Positions 1 through 8,919 of a stretch of 24,221 nucleotides of DNA are shown here, in pieces; position 1 is the stretch's first letter; the number at the start of each line of letters is the position of its first letter. The notes beneath the pieces were generated by a model, which was not told the origin of the DNA, did not search any database, and saw nothing but the letters and a program-made list of their open reading frames with translations. Position numbers and translations under genes: made by a program. Source of the DNA: a virus; the IMG/VR virus record IMGVR_UViG_3300030104_005905, positions 1 through 24,221 of that record, one strand, 5' to 3'.

Positions 1-1749
1 CTGATAGGTGTTGATATCTGCGCCTGTGCTGTTATTGATTAATTTATATTCCAGCTTGATATGTGCGGTATCGCTCTCTTGAACGATGGTGAATGACACG
101 TTGCATGATGGCTTGTGTGAGATCCCGCTGGTGCTGTTGGGCAGCAGATCAACCGTAAATTGTTCGGTAAAGCCGTTGCCATTTGTAACCGATGTAAAGT
201 CATCCTCAACCAACGAAAACGTGTTTACATCACCGCTAATCTGCGCTGCGGTTAAGTTGTCTACAGTGATATTTGAGGCGTTAAGTGTGCCGCTATCGAT
301 CTTGTTTGCAGAGACGTTTCCCAGTTGCAATGTGGGAACACCGTTGACCACCACAGACTGGATTGAAGAACCATCGATGTTTAGCTTGCTGGCATCGATA
401 GAGCCGACACCAATTCGGGCAGAGTTAATTTCTCCGGCATTGATAACATCCGCACTGACACTGCCAATCTTCGCTGCCTCAATAGAGGCATCTTTAATGA
501 CAGCCGCTTTGATGTATGTTGTTCCGCTATCGATGAAAAATGGAATGATGCTGCTAGAGGGGGTGGTCGTTAGGTTGCCGTTGTAGGTTGCAGGATCGAC
601 TATCGCAAACTTGTCTGCGGCGATAATGAACGCGGATGAGTTGGTGCCGTCAACATTCTCACTGGCTAATCCAAAGCCAGACACATAGCGATTCGTTCCA
701 GTAGTTTGATTTATTTTGACCGTAAACTGACCGCTCAACGTGCCGTTGGTAGTAGCTTGAGCTGCCATTCTGGTTTCTAAAGAAACTCCAGAGGCAGGAC
801 CGTCAACATTGTCAATTCTTGCTGTCGCGTTCTTAATCGCCGTTGCGGCTGCGGAAGTGCTTGTGGTTGTGACGTTGTTTATTTCTGTGATAGATGCGGC
901 AGCGGCATTGGCAGTGTCTTTGACGCTTTTGAGCACCTTTCCGTCACCGATCAGATCCCAATAGGCATTAGTCGTATCCACAGTTGGCGGTGAGTCGTTA
1001 CCGTGTCCAGTTGCTGGCGGAGCAACCACCGCCTGTGTGCATGTATAAAAAAGATAGCGCTGTCCTAATCCATCGGTATTGTATAGGAGCTTAACCATGT
1101 CTCCGACATTGTAAGCGCCATTGCCATCCCAATCAGGGATGTTACCGATGTTGTTGCCGACAGGAGACGCTAAGAAGGTTGCCAGCTTTGACGATGTGAC
1201 AGATTGAGACAAGCTGGTAAGCAACGCATCAACGTCTTTTTCAGTTTCGCCTAAAGTGCCCGCCGAGCTGTTAAAGGCGCCTTTGTCGCCGTTTTTGTTA
1301 ACAGCGCGAATCCAGTAATAAAAGGTCGCATCGCTGCCTACGTTGTCTGCGTATACGCCAGCCTGTTGAGAAGTTACGGCAATAAGCTCGGCACTTGCAA
1401 TAGCGTCTGATGTGTGCCGCCAAATCTCAATATGATCGTGCGACGCATAGGAAAGCAAATCCCATCCAATTAAAATATTTTGGAATGCTCCGTTTGCCGT
1501 AAGATTAGTCGGGGTTGGGGGTATGGTCAGGTCCGGCAGAGTATCACTCGTGGGATACAGCCCATCTGATGCGCCGCTGTAGAAATTGGCGCCAGCAGGC
1601 AAGCGAGCTATACCTGAGTCAATCAGATCTCGTGCTGTGATCGCCCTATCCAAAGGGTCGCCGCGATTGCCGCAAAGGATATCTACGTTTTCCTTAACTG
1701 ACTCGGCATACTTTCGATCCTGCCCCGTCCACTTAGACGGAACGCTCAT
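1..1749 (-). CDS. Tail tip / host-specificity protein, lambda gpJ-like (partial, runs off left edge)
   Basis: The frame is open for 583 codons from ATG at 1749 to the first base of the window, so only the N-terminal part is present. Residues about 78-165 look like a fibronectin type III domain (PPTPTNLTANG, then IEIWRHT and YYWIRAVNKNG). About residues 340-430 match the DUF1983 region of lambda gpJ-type central fibres (YVSGFGL, FIIAADKFAIV, PFFIDSGTTYIKAAVIKDASI). A stretch rich in repeated SADVINAG / ANKIDSG / DASKLNIDG units follows, as in fibre shafts. In lambda, gpJ is at the tail tip and contacts the receptor; the same role is inferred here. It is the last visible gene of the leftward virion operon, 13 nt after the upstream tail gene. 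Shine-Dalgarno is weak. Confidence 0.85.
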   Translation of the reverse strand, partial: MSVPSKWTGQDRKYAESVKENVDILCGNRGDPLDRAITARDLIDSGIARLPAGANFYSGASDGLYPTSDTLPDLTIPPTPTNLTANGAFQNILIGWDLLSYASHDHIEIWRHTSDAIASAELIAVTSQQAGVYADNVGSDATFYYWIRAVNKNGDKGAFNSSAGTLGETEKDVDALLTSLSQSVTSSKLATFLASPVGNNIGNIPDWDGNGAYNVGDMVKLLYNTDGLGQRYLFYTCTQAVVAPPATGHGNDSPPTVDTTNAYWDLIGDGKVLKSVKDTANAAAASITEINNVTTTSTSAAATAIKNATARIDNVDGPASGVSLETRMAAQATTNGTLSGQFTVKINQTTGTNRYVSGFGLASENVDGTNSSAFIIAADKFAIVDPATYNGNLTTTPSSSIIPFFIDSGTTYIKAAVIKDASIEAAKIGSVSADVINAGEINSARIGVGSIDASKLNIDGSSIQSVVVNGVPTLQLGNVSANKIDSGTLNASNITVDNLTAAQISGDVNTFSLVEDDFTSVTNGNGFTEQFTVDLLPNSTSGISHKPSCNVSFTIVQESDTAHIKLEYKLINNSTGADINTYQ

Positions 1750-1762
1750 GTTGTTCTTAAAG

Positions 1763-3739
1763 TTACCCAAGGCCGACCTCTTGCGCTGACTCGTAGATGC
1801 AGACCTCATTCACTGCCACGCCGCCCTCTATTTCAGCCTCAAACTCCTGCGCCTTGTATCCCGACGGCAACTTAAATACCTCGCCGTTTGTAATTGTTTG
1901 GGTATGTTTAAGAGTGCTATCTGCATACAGCTTTAATGTAACAAACTGCCGATCCACCACAGTAATGGTGTTGCCCATGGCGTTACCATGAGCCGTGCAA
2001 TAGTATTTCAGCGTGTCAGGAGCATTATCAGGAACTGCAAACACCACTTTAGCGCCAGAAGATCCGGCAACGCCACTGACGGTCACGCCCGAACTGTAAG
2101 AGGCATCCGCAGATGTCCGAAAAGCCAAGGGGTGTGTGCCATTTGTGGCGGATGACTGATCAAATGTGTACGTCACCCCGCGCTGCAGAGTTAGCGCTGG
2201 AGCTGTAGCGCCATCAATAGCAAATTTGTTCCCGCCGGACGAAACAACCGTCACTGCATAGGTGACAGCGGACGCGGGATAAGTATCACAATTAACCTTG
2301 CATACGGCTGGATTCATGGGTCTAGGGGCGAAGAATTTTTTTGTCCGCCATGTATATGTGAGCGAACTGCCAGACGCGAACTTAACAACCGACCCGTCAA
2401 CAACCAGATACAGCTCGTCGTTACTTAGGTCGTTAAATCCTGCTGTGGCATGAAAATCCAGATTGACGAAGCTATTCTTGCCTCCGCGTGGGTCCAGAAT
2501 AAAACCCTTGCTTTCGGAGCCGGTGGCGTAAAAACCAACGTAATGACCCTCCCAGTTAAAACCGACAATGCTGCTGGGAACAAAATCCTGCCACTGATCC
2601 CGCGTTAAAATATTTTCAGTGGCTAGTTGCAACCCCGACTCACTCGCAATCGCCAAGCCATCTGGGGATGCGTACATGACATAATCCCCCATATCGACCA
2701 CGCTGCGTTTGGCAACGCAGGACAACGTACTGTCAATTTCGCTCATAGACATACTGGCCGGATCGAGGCCCTGAATAATGGCTGGCTTTTCTGTTGTTAA
2801 TACCAGAACGCCGCTTGACAGTGGGGCAACAGCCACCACATCGCTTTTAACGGTTAAACGATTACCGGTAGGCCACGCATGAGGCTGAAATGCTTGTGAA
2901 AAGCATACTGTCTGTCCTGAGAACCCAGCCAGAATGCCATTTGGCAAGCTGATTAAGCCCAGCATGGGACCGTCAGGATGGTTTGCAGAAACATCATCTG
3001 GTGGCGGAACAAAGCTCGTAGTCGGTATTTCTTCTCCTAGTTGCGCCTCTGTCAAGCTGTCGGCGTAAGATGCTTGTGCAAAAGGCACATCAAACACTTG
3101 CCGATAAACGCCGCTAGAGTCGGTGCGATACAGTCGCTTTTTTGAAAGGTTGACATTACCGCTGACGTTGGTGGGAAACGTCACGGTGGCCGTTTGATCT
3201 GAGTGGACGTTGACAATATGCGAAGTCAACGGGGCGTTTGGGGCACCTTCTTCGCCATAGGCGCTCACATAGGTGAAAATGTAGCTTCTGCTAACAGGTG
3301 TCTCTGTGGCGCTAACGCTTGTTGAGCCAAGAGCCGGCGCAGAATTAAATGCCGACGGCGTCGGAATACCCAACCGGTAATAAGTGCCAGCACCTACAAT
3401 AGTAGATAGTGTCATACGCGGATAACCAGAGCTGCCGCCCATGCCGGTTAGATAGATTCTTTCAAATTCATCTTCAGCAATTGGAGAGCGGACAAAATCA
3501 ACCTCATCATCGCTGCCAATCCAAGTCGAGCTATTGTACTTGTAAAGTGTTTTTGTATTTGCCGAAACAGTGTAAGACGCAACGGGTGTAATCGAGACTG
3601 CACTGTTGCCCTTCCAAGGCTCCAGCCGGCCCGAATCTAGGCGGCAGTTTTCCGCCACAGTCGCCATGTCATTAGGCAGCAGTCGGGCATAAACCTTGGG
3701 CGCCTTTCCTCCAAATGTTTTTAGCGAAAAGCCTGTCAT
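1763..3739 (-). CDS. Virion/tail protein with inserted cupredoxin-like domain
   Basis: 658 residues. The N-terminus (FGGKAPKVYARLLP, then NCRLDSGRLEPWKG) and the repeated beta-rich body resemble large structural proteins of marine phages, possibly a propeller-type tail protein. At about residues 491-596 sits a domain unlike the rest: NKFAIDG, LQRGVTYTFDQS, GTHPLAF, VPDNAP, YYCTAHGNAMGN. The order His536, Cys581, His584, Met588 copies the ligand set of type 1 copper (cupredoxin) sites. Similar inserts are common in marine phage tail proteins as I recall. Whether copper is bound is unknown. The ATG overlaps the holin stop (ATGA), so the two are probably translationally coupled. Exact virion position is not known. 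Confidence 0.75.
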   Translation of the reverse strand: MTGFSLKTFGGKAPKVYARLLPNDMATVAENCRLDSGRLEPWKGNSAVSITPVASYTVSANTKTLYKYNSSTWIGSDDEVDFVRSPIAEDEFERIYLTGMGGSSGYPRMTLSTIVGAGTYYRLGIPTPSAFNSAPALGSTSVSATETPVSRSYIFTYVSAYGEEGAPNAPLTSHIVNVHSDQTATVTFPTNVSGNVNLSKKRLYRTDSSGVYRQVFDVPFAQASYADSLTEAQLGEEIPTTSFVPPPDDVSANHPDGPMLGLISLPNGILAGFSGQTVCFSQAFQPHAWPTGNRLTVKSDVVAVAPLSSGVLVLTTEKPAIIQGLDPASMSMSEIDSTLSCVAKRSVVDMGDYVMYASPDGLAIASESGLQLATENILTRDQWQDFVPSSIVGFNWEGHYVGFYATGSESKGFILDPRGGKNSFVNLDFHATAGFNDLSNDELYLVVDGSVVKFASGSSLTYTWRTKKFFAPRPMNPAVCKVNCDTYPASAVTYAVTVVSSGGNKFAIDGATAPALTLQRGVTYTFDQSSATNGTHPLAFRTSADASYSSGVTVSGVAGSSGAKVVFAVPDNAPDTLKYYCTAHGNAMGNTITVVDRQFVTLKLYADSTLKHTQTITNGEVFKLPSGYKAQEFEAEIEGGVAVNEVCIYESAQEVGLG

Positions 3740-4101
3740 TTCTTCGCCTCTTTTTTATTCATCACTCCTTCAAATGCGCCGCCGCCAAAGTAAAAACCCA
3801 CAATCGTTAGCATTATCCAGTCGATCTTAAAACTTGTAATGAGTGCCTGAACTTGCGTGATGTCTCTCTCCATGAAAAACAAAGTCAAAACCATTAAATA
3901 ACTGCCGACAAACGTGAAGCCAAAAATCAACGCCAAGTATCTCTGAGCAACTTTAAATGGCGCATACGCGCTCAGTAGATCGGTCTTAGCTTTTGTTTTC
4001 GCCTCAACCATTTCAGTGTCACTTGTGTGCATTGAGTCGATCAGTCCCAGCCCTTTGCTGATGACATCACCGCTACCCAGAATTGTGCTCAAAATGCCCA
4101 T
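3736..4101 (-). CDS. Holin, GTA_holin_3TM-like
   Basis: 121 residues. An amphipathic N-terminus (GILSTILGSGDVISKGLGLID) is followed by a charged helix, a membrane segment at about 55-76 (YLALIFGFTFVGSYLMVLTL) and a second at about 93-111 (IDWIMLTIVGFYFGGGAF), ending in a Lys/Glu tail. Length, layout and the basic/aromatic start of the first membrane segment fit the 3TM holin family first named in gene transfer agents. Holins form inner-membrane lesions that release the lysin. The DUF5675 lysin in this operon lies far upstream (15875-16276), so lysis genes are split. A 25-residue membrane peptide lies directly before it. Confidence 0.7.
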   Translation of the reverse strand: MGILSTILGSGDVISKGLGLIDSMHTSDTEMVEAKTKAKTDLLSAYAPFKVAQRYLALIFGFTFVGSYLMVLTLFFMERDITQVQALITSFKIDWIMLTIVGFYFGGGAFEGVMNKKEAKK

Positions 4102-4102
4102 G

Positions 4103-4180
4103 CTAAAGCCCCAAAATGATGAAGATCACGATGAGCGTAATGATGATCGCAATGGCAAGTGGGTCAGGATAATTCTTCAT
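4103..4180 (-). CDS. 25-residue single-membrane-span peptide
   Basis: A tiny ORF that is easy to miss: MKNYPDPLAIAII, then a fully hydrophobic stretch to the end (about residues 8-25). It ends 1 nt before the holin ATG on the same strand and fills an otherwise empty 127-nt gap, which argues that it is real. Size and position suggest an accessory lysis peptide (antiholin or pinholin-like), but this is inference from context only. Upstream Shine-Dalgarno is poor. Confidence 0.45.
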   Translation of the reverse strand: MKNYPDPLAIAIIITLIVIFIILGL

Positions 4181-4228
4181 AACCACTAAACCTGTTTCGC
4201 TTGAAGTACGACATTCTTTAGCTCCAAT

Positions 4229-4411
4229 CTATTTCCAGTGGTCGGGCAATTTTGTTAAATCGGGAAAATCGTCTGTACTTGAATAATCGCGTAATTTCTG
4301 GCGATACGCTTTAATTGCAGCCAACTCGGAATGATCAGGAATTTGGACGATCTCATCCGTTTTTTCTAATCGAAGTTTTATTTGAATTCGACATGCTTCT
4401 TCTAGTGTCAT
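4229..4411 (-). CDS. Tail fibre assembly-like small protein
   Basis: 60 residues. The C-terminal half (AIKAYRQKLRDYSSTDDFPD, LPDHWK) has the pattern of the C-terminal segment of tail fibre assembly chaperones, YRQxLRD followed by FP and a terminal P-x-W/P. The start codon overlaps the stop of the 598-residue tail protein by one base (TGATG), so translation is probably coupled to that fibre gene, the usual arrangement for a fibre and its chaperone. Alternative: an unrelated small virion protein. Confidence 0.55.
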   Translation of the reverse strand: MTLEEACRIQIKLRLEKTDEIVQIPDHSELAAIKAYRQKLRDYSSTDDFPDLTKLPDHWK

Positions 4412-6207
4412 CAGTCAACCCTCGTATAGCTTGAAAATATTGCGCCAGATCCATCGGTTGGCGAACCTACTGCATCGTGAGTGCTAGTTTTAGTCGATGT
4501 CTGTGTAGTGTTGTTCATTGTCACGATATTTGAGTCGTGATAGTCAGCATCAACACTCGCATTGTTTGCCACGAATGCTTCCTTGTAAGTGCCATCAAAG
4601 CCGTACATTAGAATTTGATTGTTGGTATTTTCGGTGACAAAGAAAACGTCATTCGTTGTGTTGATTGCCAGAGCCGCAAGAGTTTTAGCTGAGTGAGGTG
4701 TGTCACTCAAAGTCACAAACGATTGATACACCAAACTAGAGTTATATTTATGAATTTTGCTATTAGACTTATCAAGCAGATAGAGGTCGCCATTTGCTGA
4801 GTCAATTGCGATCCCAGCGCCATTTCCAGCACTGATATAGCTTGTCGCATCAGTCACCCCAACATACGCATTATTCGTCGAGTTGTAACGATAGATTTTG
4901 CTATCTGCTGCAAAATTGAACACCAGATCGTTATACCAAGCGAGTTGTTTTGGTGCTTGTTGGCTAGACGTACTTATCGTCGTTTGTGAATCATAAGTGG
5001 TCGGATGGAGTCGAATGATCTTGTTTTCGCCACCTACACCTATCCAAATTTTGCTCGATGACTCTTGCGTATAGCCACTGTAGCCGGACGAACTATACGC
5101 GCTTGGCCAAGTGTACCCTGTCTGTAGATTTGAATTATAGACGCTGTACGGCGCGACTTGTGAGTTGCGATGATAAAACAGCGCACTACTTGAATCGCTG
5201 GCTTTTGCTGGCGAATTGTAAGTAGCAGCAACGCCGCCATCTAACGCAGAATGGTTAACCGAACTGTATACATAATTACCGCCTGAGGCGAGTGCGGCAG
5301 CAATACTGAAGTAATGAATTCTAGGGGTGCCGCTCACCGAGCATTTGATGCCAACATGATTTGTCGGGAAATTGCCTGTCGTGATCTGAGAATATGCGTA
5401 CCACGGAACCAATTCGGGTGCTTGCTGCCACCAAGAGTTGAAATTATTCGTGTAGTGAAGATATCCGTAATCAGATGAACTTAGTGTTCCGCTTGTGCCA
5501 GACGGATGCGCGTATTGCCAGAAATAAATGTTACTCGTATTCCCAGTTGCCACTAAAAAGTAGGTGTTGTTTTGAATCATGCAGCCAATGTACGCTCGGT
5601 TTTCGTTACCCGCATATGGACCATCGAATGAAATTGTAAACGTGCCGTAATGCGTGTCTAAGTCGGGAGAAAGATAAGCCACTTTTGTCTGATTACCGTC
5701 ATAACGACACATCACCATGATCATGTTTTGTTTGCTGTTTGCGGTATTTGCGTGGGTGAGATCGCTTTGCTGATCGTTGTTGAAAAAAACTTGCATGTAA
5801 GATGCATAAGCACTTGCCGAAAAAACAGTGCCGTCATTCAATTTTCTACGTTTGTTCCAAGTCTGTCCACGATTTGTCAAGCGGTGGATGTAGCCATCAG
5901 AGGTACATACCCATCGCCATAGATTTGTCGTGTCTGTGTCATTTACGATAACACCTTGCGTGTTTATATTGACTGGCGAGTAGCCGCCCCAAGGACTAAT
6001 AGCACCGCCATAAGTTTGCGTGGCGAGAGTACCATTGCCCATAAAATTACGAACAGGCGCATTTGGATAAGTAGATGAATTACTAAGCTGACCGCCTTTG
6101 AGAAATGTTTCGCCGCCCCTTGTCACTGTGTTCGCTGTGTCGAGAAGAGCGACGGTACTCCCGATAGGTACACTAACACCACCACCGCCACCTAATTTAA
6201 CTGCCAT
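4411..6207 (-). CDS. Tail fibre / receptor-binding candidate with NHL-like beta-propeller
   Basis: 598 residues behind a strong AGGAGG Shine-Dalgarno. The Gly-rich start (KLGGGGGVSVPIGS) is followed by a Tyr/Asn/Ser-rich beta body. The C-terminal part carries several NHL-like strands: LAWYNDLVFNFAADSKIYRY, GIAIDSANGDLYLLDKSNSK, AINTTNDVFFVTENTNNQI. Such propellers bind glycans or proteins. Located between a trimer-like fibre gene (6218-6790) and a small assembly-type protein, it is a good candidate for a distal fibre or adhesin. No catalytic motif was seen. Confidence 0.6.
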   Translation of the reverse strand: MAVKLGGGGGVSVPIGSTVALLDTANTVTRGGETFLKGGQLSNSSTYPNAPVRNFMGNGTLATQTYGGAISPWGGYSPVNINTQGVIVNDTDTTNLWRWVCTSDGYIHRLTNRGQTWNKRRKLNDGTVFSASAYASYMQVFFNNDQQSDLTHANTANSKQNMIMVMCRYDGNQTKVAYLSPDLDTHYGTFTISFDGPYAGNENRAYIGCMIQNNTYFLVATGNTSNIYFWQYAHPSGTSGTLSSSDYGYLHYTNNFNSWWQQAPELVPWYAYSQITTGNFPTNHVGIKCSVSGTPRIHYFSIAAALASGGNYVYSSVNHSALDGGVAATYNSPAKASDSSSALFYHRNSQVAPYSVYNSNLQTGYTWPSAYSSSGYSGYTQESSSKIWIGVGGENKIIRLHPTTYDSQTTISTSSQQAPKQLAWYNDLVFNFAADSKIYRYNSTNNAYVGVTDATSYISAGNGAGIAIDSANGDLYLLDKSNSKIHKYNSSLVYQSFVTLSDTPHSAKTLAALAINTTNDVFFVTENTNNQILMYGFDGTYKEAFVANNASVDADYHDSNIVTMNNTTQTSTKTSTHDAVGSPTDGSGAIFSSYTRVD

Positions 6208-6217
6208 GATTCCTCCT

Positions 6218-6790
6218 TTAAAGTTCTAGCCAGCCAATCGTGGCATCACAGAAAACCAAACTGGCTGCTGAACCACTGCTAATCTCACCGTCATCAGCCG
6301 TTGAATTGATTTTTGAACTGTTTCGACCCACAGTGACTGTTCCTCCGCCGGTTGCTTTGATGAACACAACATCGCCAGCGCTTGGGCTTGCGGGAAGCGT
6401 GATCGTCACCGCACTGCTAGAATTCACAATGATTTGGTCTTTCGCCACGGCGGTGTAAGCACTCGTCTTAATCACGAAATCGTTGAACGCCCCGCCAGCA
6501 TCATTTAACCCTGCAACAGTTAACCGCCCTTCTGCTTTATCTCCAGAGTCGAATGCCTGTGCTGAAGTGCCGTCTTGCCCTCGTACAACAGTGAGATCAT
6601 TGCTGTTTATAGCAGTACACTTCATAACCTCTACTTTAGAGTTATCAGAAGTCGCCAGCGTGATATAAGTATGGTCGCCAGCAGCAAGAGTCGGGAACAC
6701 CGCACCTGAAACAACAGGTATCGTTGTGACGCTATTGTTGACCGCGCTACTTAGCGTAGTCGAAGCATTGTTCTTAAATTTTACGCCCAT
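6218..6790 (-). CDS. Tail fibre-type structural protein
   Basis: 190 residues. The N-terminal half has the repeated phage motif TVVRGQDGTSAQAFDSGDKA, typical of proteins that decorate or form tail fibres. The C-terminal half (YTAVAKDQIIVNSSSAVTIT, LPASPSAGDVVFIKATGGG, TVGRNSSKI) is a beta-helical or knob-like module found at the ends of many fibres. Shine-Dalgarno AGAGGAA precedes the ATG. Ten bases separate it from the next fibre gene, so they are co-transcribed. Structural role is inferred from these patterns. Confidence 0.65.
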   Translation of the reverse strand: MGVKFKNNASTTLSSAVNNSVTTIPVVSGAVFPTLAAGDHTYITLATSDNSKVEVMKCTAINSNDLTVVRGQDGTSAQAFDSGDKAEGRLTVAGLNDAGGAFNDFVIKTSAYTAVAKDQIIVNSSSAVTITLPASPSAGDVVFIKATGGGTVTVGRNSSKINSTADDGEISSGSAASLVFCDATIGWLEL

Positions 6791-6800
6791 CGAGATTCCT

Positions 6801-7226
6801 CTATGATGCGGTGACCTGCCAAGTCACGGTCATGCTGTCGTTTGCCGATTTTGAAATGGTGCTGAACACCGTTCTGGCAAGCATCGTGCCGGAAGACGAG
6901 GCATTGAGAATAGCCGCTTCGGTCAGAGATCCAGTTCCAGTGCCAGCGGCAAAAGTTGCGACATAGGTCACAATCGCTCCCGACACAGAGGTGCTCGTCA
7001 AGGCAACTCGTCCAGCTTCAGCGCCAAGTGCGGTATCCCCCGCAGCCGCTGCCGTTGAGTTAGTTCCCACCGCCATGTGGCTCATCGCCGTGGCAGTAGC
7101 GTCTTTGATTCGGCTGGCAACGTAACCTTTTCCCGCCGTAACAACTAGATTTTCGATCTCTTCGACAATCACGCCATTGAGGGCGATTGACACGCGACCG
7201 CTGAGTTTTAAATTTGAATCAAACAT
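6801..7226 (-). CDS. Tail/fibre-associated structural protein
   Basis: 141 residues, beta- and Ala/Thr-rich. The segment SHMAVGTNSTAAAAGDTALG followed by RVALTS and TEAAILNAS, LARTVFSTISKS is a pattern I know from many phage and prophage tail-fibre proteins. No enzyme motif is present. It lies in the middle of the fibre block, between 7232-7921 and 6218-6790. Confidence 0.6.
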   Translation of the reverse strand: MFDSNLKLSGRVSIALNGVIVEEIENLVVTAGKGYVASRIKDATATAMSHMAVGTNSTAAAAGDTALGAEAGRVALTSTSVSGAIVTYVATFAAGTGTGSLTEAAILNASSSGTMLARTVFSTISKSANDSMTVTWQVTAS

Positions 7227-7231
7227 TTTTT

Positions 7232-7921
7232 TTACCCATTAAGCGTGAATGTATTTAGTGCCGAGGTGTTCAGCACTGCGTTGTTTCCAGAAATCAATTG
7301 AAACTGGAAGTTGTCTGACATCGAGACAATGTTGTTTATATCTTGAGTCAGGTTGAAACCTGCTTGAAAACTCTCATTAAATCCGAACGAATCTGATACT
7401 GCCTTGTCGCTCTGAATCGCTACCGTCTCAGACATCGAGATCGACTCTGTTTGATTTTGATTAACGTCAATCGAAGGAGAGTCGGCAAGTGTGAACGAAT
7501 CGGGAGTTAAAGCTGTGCTGAAGATCGAATTAAACGCATCTGTCAACGATATCGAATCAGAAAGAGCCTTGTTAATTACAAAAGTTTGTGACTCGCTGAG
7601 ACTTACGGATTCCGCAAATGTCCTGTTAATGAAAAGCAAGTGGCTAAAGCTGTCTGCAATAGAAATGCCATCCGAAACAGGCTTTGATAGGCTAAACGCT
7701 GGCACATCGGAAACCGTGATATCGTCTCCAAAGGGTTTGGATATGTTAAAAGCCGGAGCATCAGAAAGCGCTACAGTCTCAGCGAGATACTGATTAAGGG
7801 GATAGGCGTCGAGAAACACCCCTGCCGCCCTGACATGCTGATAGGACACAATGCTGCGAGCCGCAGTAAAGCTGCATATCTTTTTAAGCCGCGTATAACT
7901 AATTGTTGCTTTAGCGGCCAT
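7232..7921 (-). CDS. Repeat-containing structural protein (SxSxSD/E repeats)
   Basis: 229 residues. After a basic N-terminus (KATISYTRLKKICSF), the middle is built of about nine degenerate 18-25-residue repeats, each with a hydrophobic/Ser core such as ETVALSDAPAF, DDITVSDVPAF, DGISIADSF, ESVSLSESQTF, DSISLTDAF, DSFTLADSP, ESISMSETV. The tail NNAVLNTSALNTFTLNG is beta-strand like. This is a repeat-solenoid or shaft architecture, so a fibre or spacer role is likely. No homologue name is assigned. The start overlaps the stop of the preceding gene by one base. Confidence 0.6.
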   Translation of the reverse strand: MAAKATISYTRLKKICSFTAARSIVSYQHVRAAGVFLDAYPLNQYLAETVALSDAPAFNISKPFGDDITVSDVPAFSLSKPVSDGISIADSFSHLLFINRTFAESVSLSESQTFVINKALSDSISLTDAFNSIFSTALTPDSFTLADSPSIDVNQNQTESISMSETVAIQSDKAVSDSFGFNESFQAGFNLTQDINNIVSMSDNFQFQLISGNNAVLNTSALNTFTLNG

Positions 7922-8295
7922 CAGTCAAAGTCATCCCGAACTTTCAGTTTGATCAAGTCATAAACCGTCTGCACATTGCCGTTGCTAAAGGTAATTTCAA
8001 TCTCTCCCTCAAAGGTCCCGCTGGCCGTTAAAGTCCCTGCGGGGAAGTTAGTCGCCACCGCTCCGCTGGAGCCATCGGTAACCGTACAGGTCAGCGTAGA
8101 AAGCACCGTGGTGGTTCCGAGCTTTCTGATCCGCAATTTCACTGTCGCTCCGGTTACGTTGATCGCCCCCCATGTGTTGCTATCTGTCTCGTCCAGCACC
8201 TGACCGGTCGCGGCAGCATTGCTGTCCTTGAGGTTAAACACCAGTTCCGGCAACGTATCGCCAACAACCAGATTAATCGTGTCCGAATAAGCCAT
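7921..8295 (-). CDS. BppU N-domain-like / Ig-like virion protein
   Basis: 124 residues. The opening SDTINLVVGDTLPELVFNLK, then WGAINVTGATVKLRIRK and EGEIEITFSNGNVQTVYDL, is the sequence pattern of the N-terminal domain of upper baseplate proteins (BppU_N type), a small beta sandwich used in baseplates and fibres. It is joined end to end with the connector gene before it (8296) and overlaps the next gene by one base, which suggests coupled, stoichiometric synthesis. The assignment is by pattern only. Confidence 0.55.
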   Translation of the reverse strand: MAYSDTINLVVGDTLPELVFNLKDSNAAATGQVLDETDSNTWGAINVTGATVKLRIRKLGTTTVLSTLTCTVTDGSSGAVATNFPAGTLTASGTFEGEIEITFSNGNVQTVYDLIKLKVRDDFD

Positions 8296-8919
8296 TTACA
8301 GAAACTCCCTCCGCTTTGCTGTCAGCGATCCGCCAGAAAAACCGTATTTAACTTGGCGGACGGTGCGCCCCACTTGCCTTTCATACAGCCCTAGATTGGC
8401 AACTGCCGTACTGGGGTTGCTAAAGGCATAGCCAGACATCATTTGCAGCCTATATAAAGCGCCAAGCGTGATCGTCTCCCGATACTCTTTCCCAATGGTG
8501 TCAGGGATAGAGGTGCTGGAAGAGGTGGGTTTGAGCGAAAATAAAACCCTTAACGAGTCCGTAGCTGACGGGATAGGCGCTAAAAAGAATTCTTTGTTGT
8601 CACGCTGAGCGTACATTTTCGGTGAGCCGGTTTCAGTCTCATCCCCCAGATTCTGAAGAAGCACACCGTAGCTGACTGGCTTTAGCGCAGTCTTGTCGTT
8701 AAAGATGTCAAGAATATGATTTAACTCCGTGCCCGCAGGAATCGTCACCGCATACTCATTGACGTTTGCCACAATGGAAACGAACTCCGGTTCGGCAAGA
8801 TAGACATCGGTACGCCGGCAAAAATCGATGGTCGTATCGCGAATCGCCCGCTCAATCAGGACGTTGGGTGCGCCACTCACCTCAGGTCTTATATAGGGTG
8901 TAATATCGGAAAACTTCAT
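8296..8919 (-). CDS. Head-tail connector / adaptor-like structural protein
   Basis: 207 residues. MKFSDITPYIRPEVSGAP, ERAIRDTTIDFCRRTDVYLA and the late YRLQMMSGYAFSNP and YERQVGRTVRQVKYG segments form a mixed alpha/beta protein resembling the gp4/gp11-type adaptor group that follows the capsid gene in short-tailed phages. Start and previous stop overlap (ATGA), so this gene and 8916-9575 are coupled. Role (ring below the portal or tail nozzle) is inferred from order: capsid, small protein, adaptor, this protein, tail genes. Confidence 0.55.
   Translation of the reverse strand: MKFSDITPYIRPEVSGAPNVLIERAIRDTTIDFCRRTDVYLAEPEFVSIVANVNEYAVTIPAGTELNHILDIFNDKTALKPVSYGVLLQNLGDETETGSPKMYAQRDNKEFFLAPIPSATDSLRVLFSLKPTSSSTSIPDTIGKEYRETITLGALYRLQMMSGYAFSNPSTAVANLGLYERQVGRTVRQVKYGFSGGSLTAKRREFL

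Noticed and set aside
86-586. Plus-strand frame of 166 codons
   Set aside because: It lies antisense to the continuous 583-codon minus frame of the gpJ-like gene, whose protein has clear FN3 and DUF1983 patterns; this is a shadow.
6288-6345. Minus-strand GAAAC and CUGAUGA in proximity, as if a permuted hammerhead
   Set aside because: The stretch between them has no helix III or helix I pairing, and it is inside the fibre gene.
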